DNA from: Phymatolithon calcareum
Lineage: Eukaryota > Rhodophyta > Florideophyceae > Hapalidiales
NCBI GenBank assembly: GCA_977006965.1
Contig: OZ345374.1
Location: 2,108,001-2,172,000, forward strand
DNA length: 64,000 nucleotides
Direction: 5' to 3'
The notes beneath the pieces are model-generated. The model searched no databases, had not been told where the DNA came from, and saw only the letters and a program-made list of their open reading frames with translations. This document shows positions 52,908 to 63,883 of the stretch, piece by piece (within the stretch, counting starts at the first letter, position 1; the number at the start of each line of letters is the position of its first letter). The position numbers and the translations under genes are program-made.

Positions 52908-53930
52908 CTTGCGTCATCCGGAGAAGGGCGTCCGCGGTCTCTCGGATCTTCGATGCTGAGGATGTTTTGAAGGAATCTTTGTCAATCAGCCTGCAGTATA
53001 GGTTCAATAAGGATGACCCTCTCTATTGTGGGACTGTCGTGGTAGATACACCAGGAATGAAGTGTAGTTTTTGTAATAAAAAATATGCCCGGTATGATAT
53101 GTAGTGTTCGTTAATTAAAACCCGAACGGGCCTGAGTGCCCTGCTTTTTCGCACATTATGAGGTTATTTTCTAGAGCCATTGAAAACGCGCTTTTTCTAA
53201 AATTTGAGTTTATTATCAAACGCACTCGAATGCAGACATCTTTCAAATTAAAACTCTATCGGATATGATATGCATGGAGGCGCACAAATGAAGATTTAGC
53301 TTCATGTGAATATTATTCCTGCGGGCCCAGTCTGAGCATTACACAGACTGAAGTCTTGAGGATGTGGCTAGCTGGAGTTAAGAGATCCCTGTTGGCGTGC
53401 ACAAAGGTGAAGGTTTTGAGACTCCATACGTCAGTTCTGTTGGCGGAGTTTAGGCAAGACACTGCAGCGGAGTTTACAGGCTTCTGCGGCAGGAGCATCC
53501 ACTGATATCGTAGTGCGGTTGAGAGGACGGCACCTAAAAGTTGCACCTGGAGCATCAAATAGACTGCACTGCGAGGAGTAATACAGGACACACAAAGCGG
53601 AGAAATCTTCCGTCGTGGGAAAGTTGGAATAAATCTGCGTGAACGTTCATGGAACGACGGAGCACACAAATGTTTATTATTTTAAAAAGAATTACCATCT
53701 TGAGGGATCAGTTTTGCTACATAACTCAAAACAGTAATAGTATGGCGACGTGAAGCAGGTGTCGCGCCCACTGCATTTCTTTTCCCGTTGCTGCCCCATT
53801 CCCGGACTCGACAGCAAGGCGGAGTCTGTAAGGAATGCAGTAAGCGCTTTTGTTTCTCGCGACTGTACGCCACGAACTTTGATCGCGATCCACATGGAAC
53901 GCCGAATCAGAGGCACGCGACTCTAGTTTC
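52908..53930. other. Upstream flank of the 519-residue gene, no supported gene
   Basis: A short plus-strand frame ending at 53104 has a C-x2-C close (MKCSFCNKKYARYDM) and could be an exon remnant. 53193-53230 weakly resembles the A-rich end of LINE-D in minus orientation. Nothing else is supported. Confidence 0.35.
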
Positions 53931-53989
53931 CTTGTCTAGGTGATCTGCTGGGCCACACGTGCAACGTGTCCCATGCGCATGTAGAACTT

Positions 53990-54868
53990 TGGTTTTCGCT
54001 TTGCTAGTAGTATATAAGATAGTTTGTCCCTTCCTCTTAGTAAAGGAAGGTGGAGGTTTCTGGATTTCGGCTCGAGTGCTTGGATCCTACACGCATCAAG
54101 CCTGTGAATTCCCTCGACCACGCGGAGTCGGAGACTTTCCACCCCTTTCTGATCGCTTTTTCTTCCGTGCAAGCCAGTACGGCGAGAACCTAGCGACAGA
54201 TTCGTCCCTTTTCATTTCGTGCGTTCGCCTCAAGATCGACGGCCCTTCCAAGGTCGCCGCCTCAACAGACGACGTCGATTCTGCCCGTCTGTTCTCGTGC
54301 TGAAAGCACTTCGCCGCACAAGCCAGTGTGGAGTCGATTCTCTCAACGCGCCGAACACCTGCGTTGTTCCGTTCCGGTACACTATCTGAAGTTGACGGCC
54401 CATCCAAGGTCGCCATCATCCAGCGTTGCCGAATCGCTCAACGCTTTACACCCTTCCTTCTTTTTGCTTTCCTCATCATTCATCTCACGCGTCATCAGGA
54501 CGCCTATTTCTACCACTCCCCTTTTCCTTCTCTTCGTTTCTTGTTTTCTCTTCTTTCTCTTTTCTTGCTTCACTTCAGTCATTCACTCTTCTTGTCTCTC
54601 CCGCACTTTTTCTCTCCTCCGGTCATCTCTGAGCAGAGTAGCGTCGGGTTCTCGTGAGCCTGGCGCTACAGCAGGTGATCTTGCATGTTCTCACCAAGTT
54701 AGTTCTCTTAGTGGAGCCGACAAGAACATTGCATGTATTAGTCCAGATTGTCAATCGGCGAGAGGCTACCGCGAATGGTATACAATGCAAGGAAACGGAA
54801 ATTTGAAGACTTGCACAGCATGCCCGGTTGGAAAAAATAGAGGGAAGAGAACGTTGAACGAGTAAACG
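53990..54868 (+). pseudogene. Possible gene relic with internal duplication and C-terminal four-cysteine segment
   Basis: A TATA-like GTATATAAG lies at about 54009. Two segments (about 54215-54280 and 54385-54420) encode related KIDGPSKVAA and EVDGPSKVAI phrases, a partial tandem duplication of about 160 bp. A long pyrimidine tract (54460-54630) follows, then an open stretch ending at 54865 with C-x5-C and TCTACPVGKNRGKR, a possible zinc site. The pieces are in different frames. Introns or decay could explain this. The family is unknown. Confidence 0.3.
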
Positions 54869-56342
54869 TTGTCCAAAAATGGCTAATGACACTGACGATG
54901 CCCAACTTCTTCAGGTAGTTTGCCTGCTTTTCTCATATTGTGTGTCCATTTCAATGCATTCCGAATATTTGTACGAGATCCCAAAGATCCCAAATCGGGC
55001 TTCCTGGGAAAGAGCGACCTGAAGCGCAATAAAATGTCTCGGGTAAGATCGAAAGTCTCGTGTAAGATCGCAATGTGTCGCGGAAATACACATGATGATA
55101 GACATGTGCAACAGGGACCTACGATGGTACCGGCTTGGACACGTTCTTAGAATGCACGAGCGCCGCCTGGTCCGATATCGGTGTTCTTCAAGACCGTGTG
55201 GTAGGTCAGCTGGTATTTCTTTGGAGCCATTGTCTCTTCTCAGGGCCTTGATCTCGTGTGGTTGTTCGACAGGACCGTCAGCGCACAATGAAATTGATGG
55301 TAAAACAAAATACAACACTTGCGCACGTGAGAAAGTGTCGATTTCGTGCTCCCGTGCTATGGACCCGGACACGAGATTAAATACCAAGTCGACTCGATCA
55401 AACTTGCACGTGTACGGCGCCGGGGTCGCATCGATTTGTTTGTATTACATGCGGCTAAGCTGCAGGAGGCTGCAGTAAAAACTCTGTGAAACGCCTTAAA
55501 CTTCGGCTAGCGAGCTCCTTATCACATCTCTTTAGCGCATCCAAAAGACTTTGACAAATATTTTCTTTCTGCTTCGCAGTAGAACTGCGGCAGGTGTCAA
55601 TTCTGAGTTCATGAACCTACAGTTCCAAGGCACCGCTGAATGAAGAAAACAACTCGGGTCGGAACTGCATTATGAAGACCTCTGAAAGTATAAAACAGAA
55701 GTTCTGAAACTGCTGTTGACAAAGTATGACCCAAAAACTCTGGTGATAGAGTTTGAAAACTCCACATTTTTGGATCCTGGCTAATTTTTGAGCCCCCAGT
55801 CTGAATTTTAGTTTAAGGTGTACAGTGAATCGAGTAATACAGCTGCAACATGTACACGTGTTGCAGCTGTATTGCTCGATTCAAAGCGGTCAGGTATCAG
55901 TCTCAGTGTCGTCGGCCTAGGAACTAAACCATTGCTTTCGCTGCTCACAGGAAGAGACCGAGATTGAACAACAGTATCCCAGTACAAGTCAACTCCGCAC
56001 ACTTTTATTAAACAAGCAAGCTGAGAACACTATTTCGATGGATTATTGTGCACGTATCTTGACAATAATAAAGCGGCACAAAATTGTACTGGTCCACTGC
56101 TTTTCCCTCGCGTTGGTTTCGTCGACGGTCGTCTGATATGGCGAAAGGTGCTACTTGATAGCGCTCCTGAGAAGGAAAGTATCAATTTGTCCTCTACTAG
56201 TGATATGCTTCATGGCGAAAGGGAACACGCGCTTCTGGACAGCGAAGAATCTTTGAATTACTTCTGGAGTATCATGCGGTACTTTTCTTTTCTATAAGAA
56301 TCTAGAGAGTCTCCATCGTGGAAGAGAAGCTTTAAGGACCTA
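54869..56342. other. Gene-free stretch containing a hairpin
   Basis: Frame 55092-55478 (+, 128 codons) has no motif. The hairpin at 55827-55882 is listed separately. No repeat partners were identified. Confidence 0.35.
55827..55882. repeat. 24-bp-arm hairpin with 8-base loop
   Basis: GAATCGAGTAATACAGCTGC... (55827-55850) pairs with 55859-55882 with one mismatch around TGTACACG. Such an arm length is compatible with a small-RNA precursor or paired transposon ends. Confidence 0.65.
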
Positions 56343-57530
56343 AAGGGGGGTACCCTAACTTTGGGACAAAACGACTAATTTTAATTAAAAAATATGTTCA
56401 ACTGGACAGATTTTTTTAAAATTTTAGACGCAATTATTGCTTTTCTCTGGGCAAAGCATTGCCAAGTATTCAATTTACTTTAAAATGGAGTGGTTCGATT
56501 CAAGTTGTATCCAAAGAAAGTAGGTTCTAAATTTCAAAAATCTGCTCATTGTGTCCTACTAGCTGGGACAGAAAGGTATCATAAAATAAAAGGGAATTAG
56601 ATTCTTTGAAAATCAGATGCAGAGCTTTGGGACGTCCAGCGGAGAGCAGTACGGAGCTCCGCCGCTGCGCGCCGCTGCGCTATCGGTCGCACCGACGCAC
56701 AGAACGCTGCCTCGTACATTCCCGCCATCCGCGCCCTCTTCGTCCAGCATGCATTGCACCGCATTTCAACACAAGCGCGCTCTACGCTCTGGCGCTGGGA
56801 AGTGCCCAGCGCACGGCGAGGATCGGCGATTTCGTCCTCCGCCTTCTTCCGCGCGAGCTCCATTGCTCGCGTGGAAGTCAGCACCGGCCCATTGCTGGTG
56901 TCCAGGTATCTACAGGCCTGTATCTGGGCGCCAGCGACCAAGATGGACACACGAACAGAGAGGTGTTTCTGTTCGTACATATCCTGCAGGGCGTCGACTC
57001 TAACGGTCTCCGACACCATGTAGGCAGAGCGCGGGCGGGGGACCGAGAGTAGCCGCGACACATCCAAGGGCCATATGCCCGAGAGCCGAAATTAGGCTTG
57101 GATGTTGTCATTCCTTCCCTGACCGCGCCATCCCGGAGCCCAGGTGAAGGCGCTCTCTGTCGGATAGTCTGTGGACAGTTATGGATCGAACTAGGAGACA
57201 TGCAGAGCTGTAGATTGAAAGATGCTGAGAGGGGACTGGTATTAACATGTTGACTTAGAGATATTAACTGTTTCGATTTTTAAGAACTATTTCCCGCGAG
57301 AAAAAAGCGGGAATATTAGATACACAGATAGGTTTTTTAGGTAGACCACAGCCCGAAGCAGCGGTTGAGCTAATAAAAAATTTACATATTTTCAATAGTT
57401 CAGGAGATATCTATTCTCAAATGTCGAGAATCTGGAGCAGAATTCTTTATTGTGCTTTGATGCAATCTTTTTGAAACAAATCATGTCCCAGTAATTAAGG
57501 AGCTGTCCCAAAATAAGGGCACCCCCTCTT
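56343..57530. mobile_element. TA-flanked DNA transposon (Tc1/mariner-like by ends)
   Basis: The left end AAGGGGGGTACCCTAACTTT then GGGACA and the right end, reverse-complemented, AAGAGGGGGTGCCCTTATTT then TGGGACA form inverted repeats of about 26 bp with a few mismatches. TA dinucleotides flank both (56341-56342 and 57531-57532). The interior carries a minus-strand frame of 156 codons (57067-56597) with no recognisable D-D-E motif, so the transposase class is unproven. Confidence 0.6.
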
Positions 57531-57532
57531 TA

Positions 57533-57988
57533 CACCCCCATCTTAGATTTTCACTTTTATTTTTTATGAGCTTGGGAATGCAAGGAGCTCCTTGGACACT
57601 TTCTGCTATCGCAATACATAATTGGCTAAAAAAAAGACCTCGCGCCGTGAAAACTTTTTCTAGAAATTCTCTGAAGAGGTTTCCTTCTAAAATCGGGACA
57701 GCTCCTTCAACGCGCAGTTTAAGACCACTTGCTGATCAGTTCTTCGAATTTTTAAAAAAGTTATAGAAAGCCAAGAACGTAGGTTATCAAAAAATCAAAA
57801 AAACAAGAAAGGGGATGAAATAAGGAGTCTAGAGCACTTTTCGTAATTCTGATCTTGAAAAAGAATCGCCTAGAAAGATGAACAATTATCTCGAAAAGGA
57901 CTAGTTTAATTTCTTATTTCCTCTGTCAAAAGTTTCGACTGGTTGTTGACTACCACAGCAATACCGCAAATTTGCTAAAATCGAACCT
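57533..57988. other. Gap between two DNA transposons
   Basis: A 66-codon plus frame (57566-57766) contains AIAIHNWLKK, like a phrase on the minus strand of repeat R1 (about 40270). It may be a fragment of the same ancestral protein. Confidence 0.35.
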
Positions 57989-60053
57989 CTAGTGTCTATT
58001 TTACGAACCCCTTCAATTGAGGGGCGATTTGAAAGCTCGAAAAAATCTATAGAGCAAATTCGAAACAGATCGCTCACGCCATATTCGTAAAGCCTGGCTC
58101 ATCTTCTGTTCGAGGAGTACCCACACTACTACCTTAAATTCGCTTCGTTCGGCGCTAGAATCGAAAATATGTTGGTCACGCAGAAATACCAGACCTGCCA
58201 TTCCAGGAGAAAAACCCCGGCCGCGCGCGGTCGGTACATCAGTACACACCAAGGGAGAAGCTGCTCTGTTGCTGGTGAATACCGGCGTTGAGGGCTTGTA
58301 AAATAAAAACATACAATTTCCCCCCAGTACACACCAAGGAAGCATCTGTAAGAGGTCTTGCAGAGTGCTCCAGACTATACGGAGCCATTTCGAAGCCGAA
58401 AAAGGTGAGTAGTATGGTTCAGAATGTACTCGGGGAAAAAATCAATGGTTGCGCGAGCATGTTACATCGCATGAAATGGGTTCTGCTTCGTCATCCATTG
58501 AAGAAGACTAAGATTAAGACAGTCCACATTGTCAACGTGAAGGCAGAGAACGCTGAAGATGACATTGCAGACGCTGAAAAGCTTGAACCGAACCAACATC
58601 GGCAAAGCAAGGTACCGCCCAGGCCTGCTTACAGTCTTCATTCTTGCCACTCTTCATCGCGAAACGCCTGTTTATCGTCTACAGTCGCGATCACATGCTC
58701 CTCAGAAGGGCATACAAGCTTCGATACAACCTTCAGAAGATCTAAACTCCTTCTTCCGAGCACTCTCGCCTAAGTCTTACAAGGCCCTTGGGACCAAACA
58801 TCGCACCGGGAACTTGATGTCACCACTCCCGACCGCGAGCCGAATACGTGGGCTCATTGGGTCCCAAGGTACAAGGGGAACTTCTGTTTCCGTTTTAGAG
58901 ACGATTTTACTCTCAGTTGTGGAACGTCGCACTCTAAACAGAGCCTTCTTGTTCGAGATTTGTGGTATTGGACTTCATTCGAAGTACGATTGCGTGGTGA
59001 CGATGTTTCCCCAAGTTAACTGCGAAAAATTGCTGCTTGCACGTCCGCTAAGCTGATAGAAAAGGGGCGAAAAGAGACTGCAGTGACAGAGCCAATTAAG
59101 TTTTTCGAAATACTCGTCCTTATGGCAAGAGTTGATTTCGGCGCTGAGAGCGCTTTCTGGAAGTCTACCAGGCCGAAGAAGTATCTCCATGGCCCTTCTT
59201 CTTCGAAAGCAGGGATGCCGGTGGCCGAATACCTCCGGTTGATTTCATTCAGAGAGCAATCAAGTGCATTAGGCGACATGTACTTTGCGCAGTACCGCTG
59301 GTTACCTCGGTCAAGATTATGTCGATCCCACGAATGACCACAGAAAGCGCACTGTGTCAGAGAGATTTTGAAGGCGAGATGGCCCACGGAATAGCAGTTC
59401 TGTGCTGTCTTACGGCCGCGTATGCCGGTATAAGGCGCATTGCATGTGTGGATTCATACTTAGTGAGTGCTGACTCTGCAGAGATTCAACAAGTGCGCCT
59501 ATAGTTCATAGGGGCCATCTAACTCTTCTGGTGATTTTCTAGGTTGTTAGCTAGCTGTTATTCTCTGGTGACCATGCAGAGTGTCAGCAGCACATGATGC
59601 ATTGAAGGTTTTGTGAAGTGCCGGGAGAGCAAGTCTTCGATAGCATTTTACAAGCGCATTACTTGCCGAGGTTCAGTCGCGCCGGAGCGTACATTTGCAT
59701 TCGAGAGCTGTGTTGGACGCCACGTTACCCCTAAGAAAAGTAAAAGGATGATTGTAGAGGTCATGATGACTACTTTTGTTGTGCAAAACAACTGAAGAGT
59801 TTGCAAATGCAAGACCTCGACCATTGCGTTCTCACAATGTAATACGCTTGATAGTGCCAAAATATACATTTGCGACATTTCTACTATTAGGAACTGCTTC
59901 ACTAAGCATGCTGAAGACATCTATGAGCTTGGCACTGTTGATGCGCTTGATAGCGAGTAACTTTCATGAGCAAAAAATTAAATGAATCTCTTCCCTCAAT
60001 TGAGGGAAAAGTGCCCCTCAATTGAGGGAAAATTTCCGTAAAATAGACACTAG
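57989..60053 (+). mobile_element. piggyBac-like DNA transposon with 17-bp terminal inverted repeats
   Basis: CTAGTGTCTATTTTACG (57989-58005) is the exact reverse complement of 60037-60053. Just inside each end stand palindromes around CCCTCAATTGAGGG (58008-58024, 59991-60008, 60015-60028). The transposase on the plus strand is broken: an N-terminal frame to about 58770, then 59083-59337 with FFEILVLMARVDFGAE (compare 44485-44258), NDHRKRTVS at about 59335, and a degraded cysteine-rich end (about 59800-59958). No TTAA duplication remains at the ends, so either the flanks mutated or the family differs from classical piggyBac. Confidence 0.65.
58255..58325 (+). mobile_element. 71-bp retroposed tail with 14-bp target duplication
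   Basis: Exact duplications AGTACACACCAAGG lie at 58241-58254 and 58326-58339. The insert ends CTTGTAAAATAAAAACATAC then AATTTCCCCCC, matching the last 60 bp of the 916-bp insertion at 32535-33450. It interrupts the piggyBac-like element and is therefore younger than it. Confidence 0.85.
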
Positions 60054-60764
60054 GTGGCAAAAAAGTTCGCGCCGCGAGACCAAAAGTTTTTTAAAGTCCG
60101 CAAAGGAATAGGGGAAAAATGTAGTAAAATTCAGGTTACGCCCCGACGAGAAGCTGAAACTGTTCGAAGGAAACACAGTAAGCATTCTTCTGTAATGATT
60201 GATCAGAGCTGAATATTGGAAACTTTTGCTGACTTCGTATTTGAAAATTTTTCACTTGTATCTGCACATTTTCGTGAAACTGGGTACAGTCCCGTCGGTG
60301 CAAACGACAAAATTAAAATTTTCATCCAGTTTATGAGCGTTGTTTGGGCCAGTGAGATCGCTTCAAAGATGGGGAAGTAGGTGCTTAAGGAACTGGGGGA
60401 AATTACGAGTTTTTCATAGCTTTAAATTACAAATCTCACTTTGAGATTCTACTGCTCCTTACTGCATAATAATGATTCTGCAAGCTCTAGGACGAGAATG
60501 AGGCCGAACGGAAGAATTTTGGAACTGCTCGTCACAACATCACGAGGTTAACCTCATGAAGGCGAACTGCATGACCCATTGATCTGCTGTTTTCACTAGA
60601 CTGTTACGCACGCCCTCGCAAGAATAATTTCTTAGGCATTGAGTTTTCATGACCCACCTAGTACCTCGCCTTTGCTCAATTCAGATTAATTATTCGCATG
60701 CATATGCCATACACATTAATAGGGAAAAAAGTACGCCTGTGGGAATCACAACTGTTGGGGTCGG
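60054..60764. other. Gene-free stretch, no supported feature
   Basis: No ORF with a motif. The last 30 bp (CGCCTGTGGGAATC and ACTGTTGGGG) match the 3' flank of the 519-residue gene (about 51027-51055). Confidence 0.4.
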
Positions 60765-61180
60765 TGTGGCGTCCAACACCACTATCATACCCTCCATTTC
60801 CTATAAGACTAGCTCCCTTCAAATTGTCATTTCAGCTTGCATTTACAGCAAGCCCTTACAGATAGCATTACAGTCATTACAGTACTGTAGGTTTCGATGC
60901 GTACTTACACCATGAGGGATCACCAAGGGCAAACTCTAGAACCGCTGCTTGCAACTTACAGGTGCTTACACTCTAAGAATTACAGCGGTGCCTGCGGCGG
61001 GCTCAGAAGCCGCGAAGCGGCTTCCAGATTCTTCCATTGATCCATTTGTCATATTGCCTAGTCATTCTTGATCCAATTCTTTTTCTATAAAGGTCGCCGC
61101 CTCGCGGCGCCCTCGGCTTTTTGCCAGGGAACAACCAGACCACAGCCAGTGTGCTAACTTGTGCGGTTAACAACCCCGCA
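60765..61180. repeat. Solo LTR (416 bp) with 5-bp target duplication GTCGG
   Basis: Begins TGTGGCGTCC, ends ACAACCCCGCA, flanked by GTCGG at 60760-60764 and 61181-61185. It is related to 43503-43930 over its whole length. TATAAA lies at 61086-61091. The paralogous flank near 51050-51065 shows the same locus without the LTR. Confidence 0.88.
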
Positions 61181-61189
61181 GTCGGGGTA

Positions 61190-62650
61190 CTATCGACAAC
61201 GTCAGCCTCCGAGATTGCACTGAGCCAGCGGAGCTTAGTTCTCGTAGGGCACGCTGCACATATACTTGAGCGGACCGGAAGTAGTACTTGTGCAGCACCG
61301 AAGGCCGATCTTCCGTATCCATTAAATGATTACATCGCGAGAACGCTCTCTTTCCATCAACGCTTGCCCAACATGCCGGCCTTCGCCGCAGAGGCAAAAC
61401 GCCCCGATCGAGGCGTGAAAGGGAATGTTTTCAAAAACTTGGCATCAGCGACGCGTTGAAGTTCAGAAACTCTTTGTGTTAATTTGAAATTGATCATTCC
61501 TAGTTCGAGATATTCCACCGACGCATCTCCCGCGTCTTGAAGCCTGTCTATCCCATTGTACAGTGTGATCAGTCTTCTACTCTCGTACAAAAATTTCCAT
61601 TGTTTGGCCGCTTGCATGCTTTACCGTTCCGATGCGCTGCGAGTGAGAGAAGAATTTTTCGCCAAGAATAGCTTAAGCAGAGAGAGGAGTCTTTTCCCTA
61701 TTATGCCCGGAGGAAGGTTCCACATAGACCGGATTTTATGGGCTTTTATTGCCAACTTGTACTCCTGCGTGATCTTCCGGCATTCCGCCGTCGCTTTCTC
61801 GACTGTCATTTAACCCAGCGCAGTTGAGCAGATTGTCCCAATCTGCTCAAGTGCCGTAGATGCCGCATTCCCTTTTCTTGCGGCCGTGGTTGACGTTTGC
61901 GGTGAGGCTGATCTTGATGGGTGCAAATTTTGCACAATTGTATTCATCCATAGTTTTTTCGTATTCCGCGATGAGTCAAGTTTCTCAGCAAATGGTGATT
62001 TACCGCCATGGGATGCAGAATTTACACCGGTGCTTTGGCTTGACTATCCAGCCGACCGCAAACGCCTTTTCGAGCTTGTATCTGCCCCACGCGGTCCTTT
62101 GCTCTTGCGCTTCTTGAGGTCCTGCGTAATCCTCTCTGTCTTGTGTTTCATGGCCAAGGGAGACTCCGTTTCAGCCACAATTCGTGGGCCGTCAACCGCA
62201 GTGGGCGGTTCCTCAAGCGGTCCACGATCCGCCTACGCAGATGCGTCCGGAAAGCATCGGAGATTCACGGTAGTTGTATATTTAATCGACAGTCGGCGAT
62301 TCAAAGCGGGAGGCGGTTCATCAAGCGGCCGGCGATCCGCAGCAGAAGGTGTTTTCCCCAAGGGTCGACGATCATCCAGCACTTGCTTCAGCGGCGGCGC
62401 GGCTCGTGAGGTGTTTGAAGGATTGCACGGCTTCCATGTGCTCATCTGGATTTCCACCATGGCTTGTAATTGCGTCATTTCTGTTGGACACAGATCTTCA
62501 AGCCACTTCACCACTAAATGAAAAGAGATCGGCTTCTCGCAATTCGGTTCGCATCCGAATTGAGGTACCTGGGAGACGAAATTAGGAACTCTCTGTCCCA
62601 TTCGAATTTCCAAGAAGGCCTGCAACTTAATCACTTCAATCACCAAGCAT
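61190..62650 (-). pseudogene. Broken duplicate of the 519-residue gene
   Basis: Minus-strand frames match in order: 62646-62233 (QAFLEIRMGQRVPNFVSQVP and LCPTEMTQLQAMVEIQM), a shortened R-R-P-L-rich middle, 61809-61621 (MWNLPPGIIGKRLLSLLKLF) and 61617-61357 (YNGIDRLQDAGDASVEYLEL). They lie in different frames and the N-terminus is missing. The similarity extends into the 3' flank, so this was a DNA-level duplication rather than a retrocopy. The solo LTR inserted into that flank afterwards. Confidence 0.8.
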
Positions 62651-63060
62651 ATTTCATTGATTAAAAATGTCTCTGCATTGACGCACGCATGAAAATAGGT
62701 CGCCTGCGAGCGATGGCGACCTGTACTTTTGGTCGAGCTAGAACTTTCTAAAGATAATTATAATTATAATTGGGGTGGAGCGGAAACATTTTCTTTAAAC
62801 TGGCCAATGAGACTCTCTTACGGTAACGAAAGATTAGTTTTCACGAAAAGAGGAATCGAAAGGCCATCGATCGATCGTTCAATATCCTTTTCACGAAAAA
62901 TGCTGTGTTGTTTTGGTGCCGCAATAACGTTCTACTCTAGAAATTAAAAAATGAGGATGGCAAGAAGCATCGTTTGCCAGTTTGATGAGTACGTCTCTCC
63001 TTGACATGCATGAAGCTTTGGAATTCAGGAGCGTGCCGTCGACCAGATATTCTTGCGGAG
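62651..63060. other. Gene-free stretch, no supported feature
   Basis: No motif-bearing frame and no repeat partner. It is probably 3' flank of the next ORF. Confidence 0.4.
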
Positions 63061-63471
63061 CTAAACTCCAGGCCCTGTGGCGATAAGCTCCTGTAACGTT
63101 TTGATCTCATTGGATGTGAGGTTGGTAAGAAGAGAAGCAATAGTAGACAACGGGTGACGTATGTGACGAATACTGCGAACGACGTCAGTTTTCAGACTAC
63201 GCTGCGTCATTCCATTAAAGTCAATTTTGCTCGTATGCTGTCCACTTTTCGCAATCATCTGCGTCGGAGCGCCCTCGCAATTGTGTTTTTCAAATATTGA
63301 ATTCAACTTTGTGCATGCCTTTGAGTCTAAATCGTAGCATCCCGGATTATTTCTCTCGATCAGGTTTGTTAAATGATACGGCCAAGAAGCGGACATTTTT
63401 CCTGAAAGAATATGTGGCTTATCGAGCGCACTTTGAAAGAGAACTCTTTTTTCCAAAACGGAAGACGACAA
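63061..63471 (-). CDS. 136-residue protein ending in an L-T-x2-E-x3-LQ motif
   Basis: One open frame from ATG 63471 to a stop 11 residues after the motif LTNLTSNEIKTLQELI. The rest (YHLTNLIERNNPGCYDLDSK, KIDFNGMTQRSLKTDVVRSI) is unfamiliar. The motif resembles both copies in the 519-residue protein and the C-terminus at 63884. It could be a small member or a fragment of that family. Family membership rests on a short match. Confidence 0.4.
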   Translation of the reverse strand: MSSSVLEKRVLFQSALDKPHILSGKMSASWPYHLTNLIERNNPGCYDLDSKACTKLNSIFEKHNCEGAPTQMIAKSGQHTSKIDFNGMTQRSLKTDVVRSIRHIRHPLSTIASLLTNLTSNEIKTLQELIATGPGV

Positions 63472-63486
63472 TGCTCGGCATTTTGT

Positions 63487-63883
63487 CTTTTTCGCATATG
63501 GTTGTCTTGAGAAGTCATTACTTTCTCTGAGTTGGAATTAAGGGTTTCGACGGGCCTGTGACCATGCCTTCGTGCTGGGACGTGAAATCAGTGTCAGGTG
63601 AAAAGTGTTTTACATTTTGAAACTTCAACAGGGCCATCAATCAGCTGAAGTACGGCACAGAGAGACTTGAAAAACAGTTGTTGGTGGCCCTACTAGGTGG
63701 TAGAAGGCTGAATAATCACATCAGAATATCTCACGTCGAACTAATCGAGCAATCGGAGGAGCTACGCTTGACTCCGCTATTCCATTAGTACCCTTCGTCT
63801 GATGAACCCCAACCAGCATTAATTCAAGACGTTTTGTACTATGCGCATTTGCCCAGATCGCAGCGAGGGCACCAAAGAAAAGT
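63487..63883. other. Gene-free stretch, no supported feature
   Basis: No supported feature between the two motif-bearing ORFs. Confidence 0.4.

Noticed and set aside
57989-60053. Mutator-like assignment for this TIR element
   Set aside because: No 9-bp duplication, and the transposase pieces fit piggyBac better.
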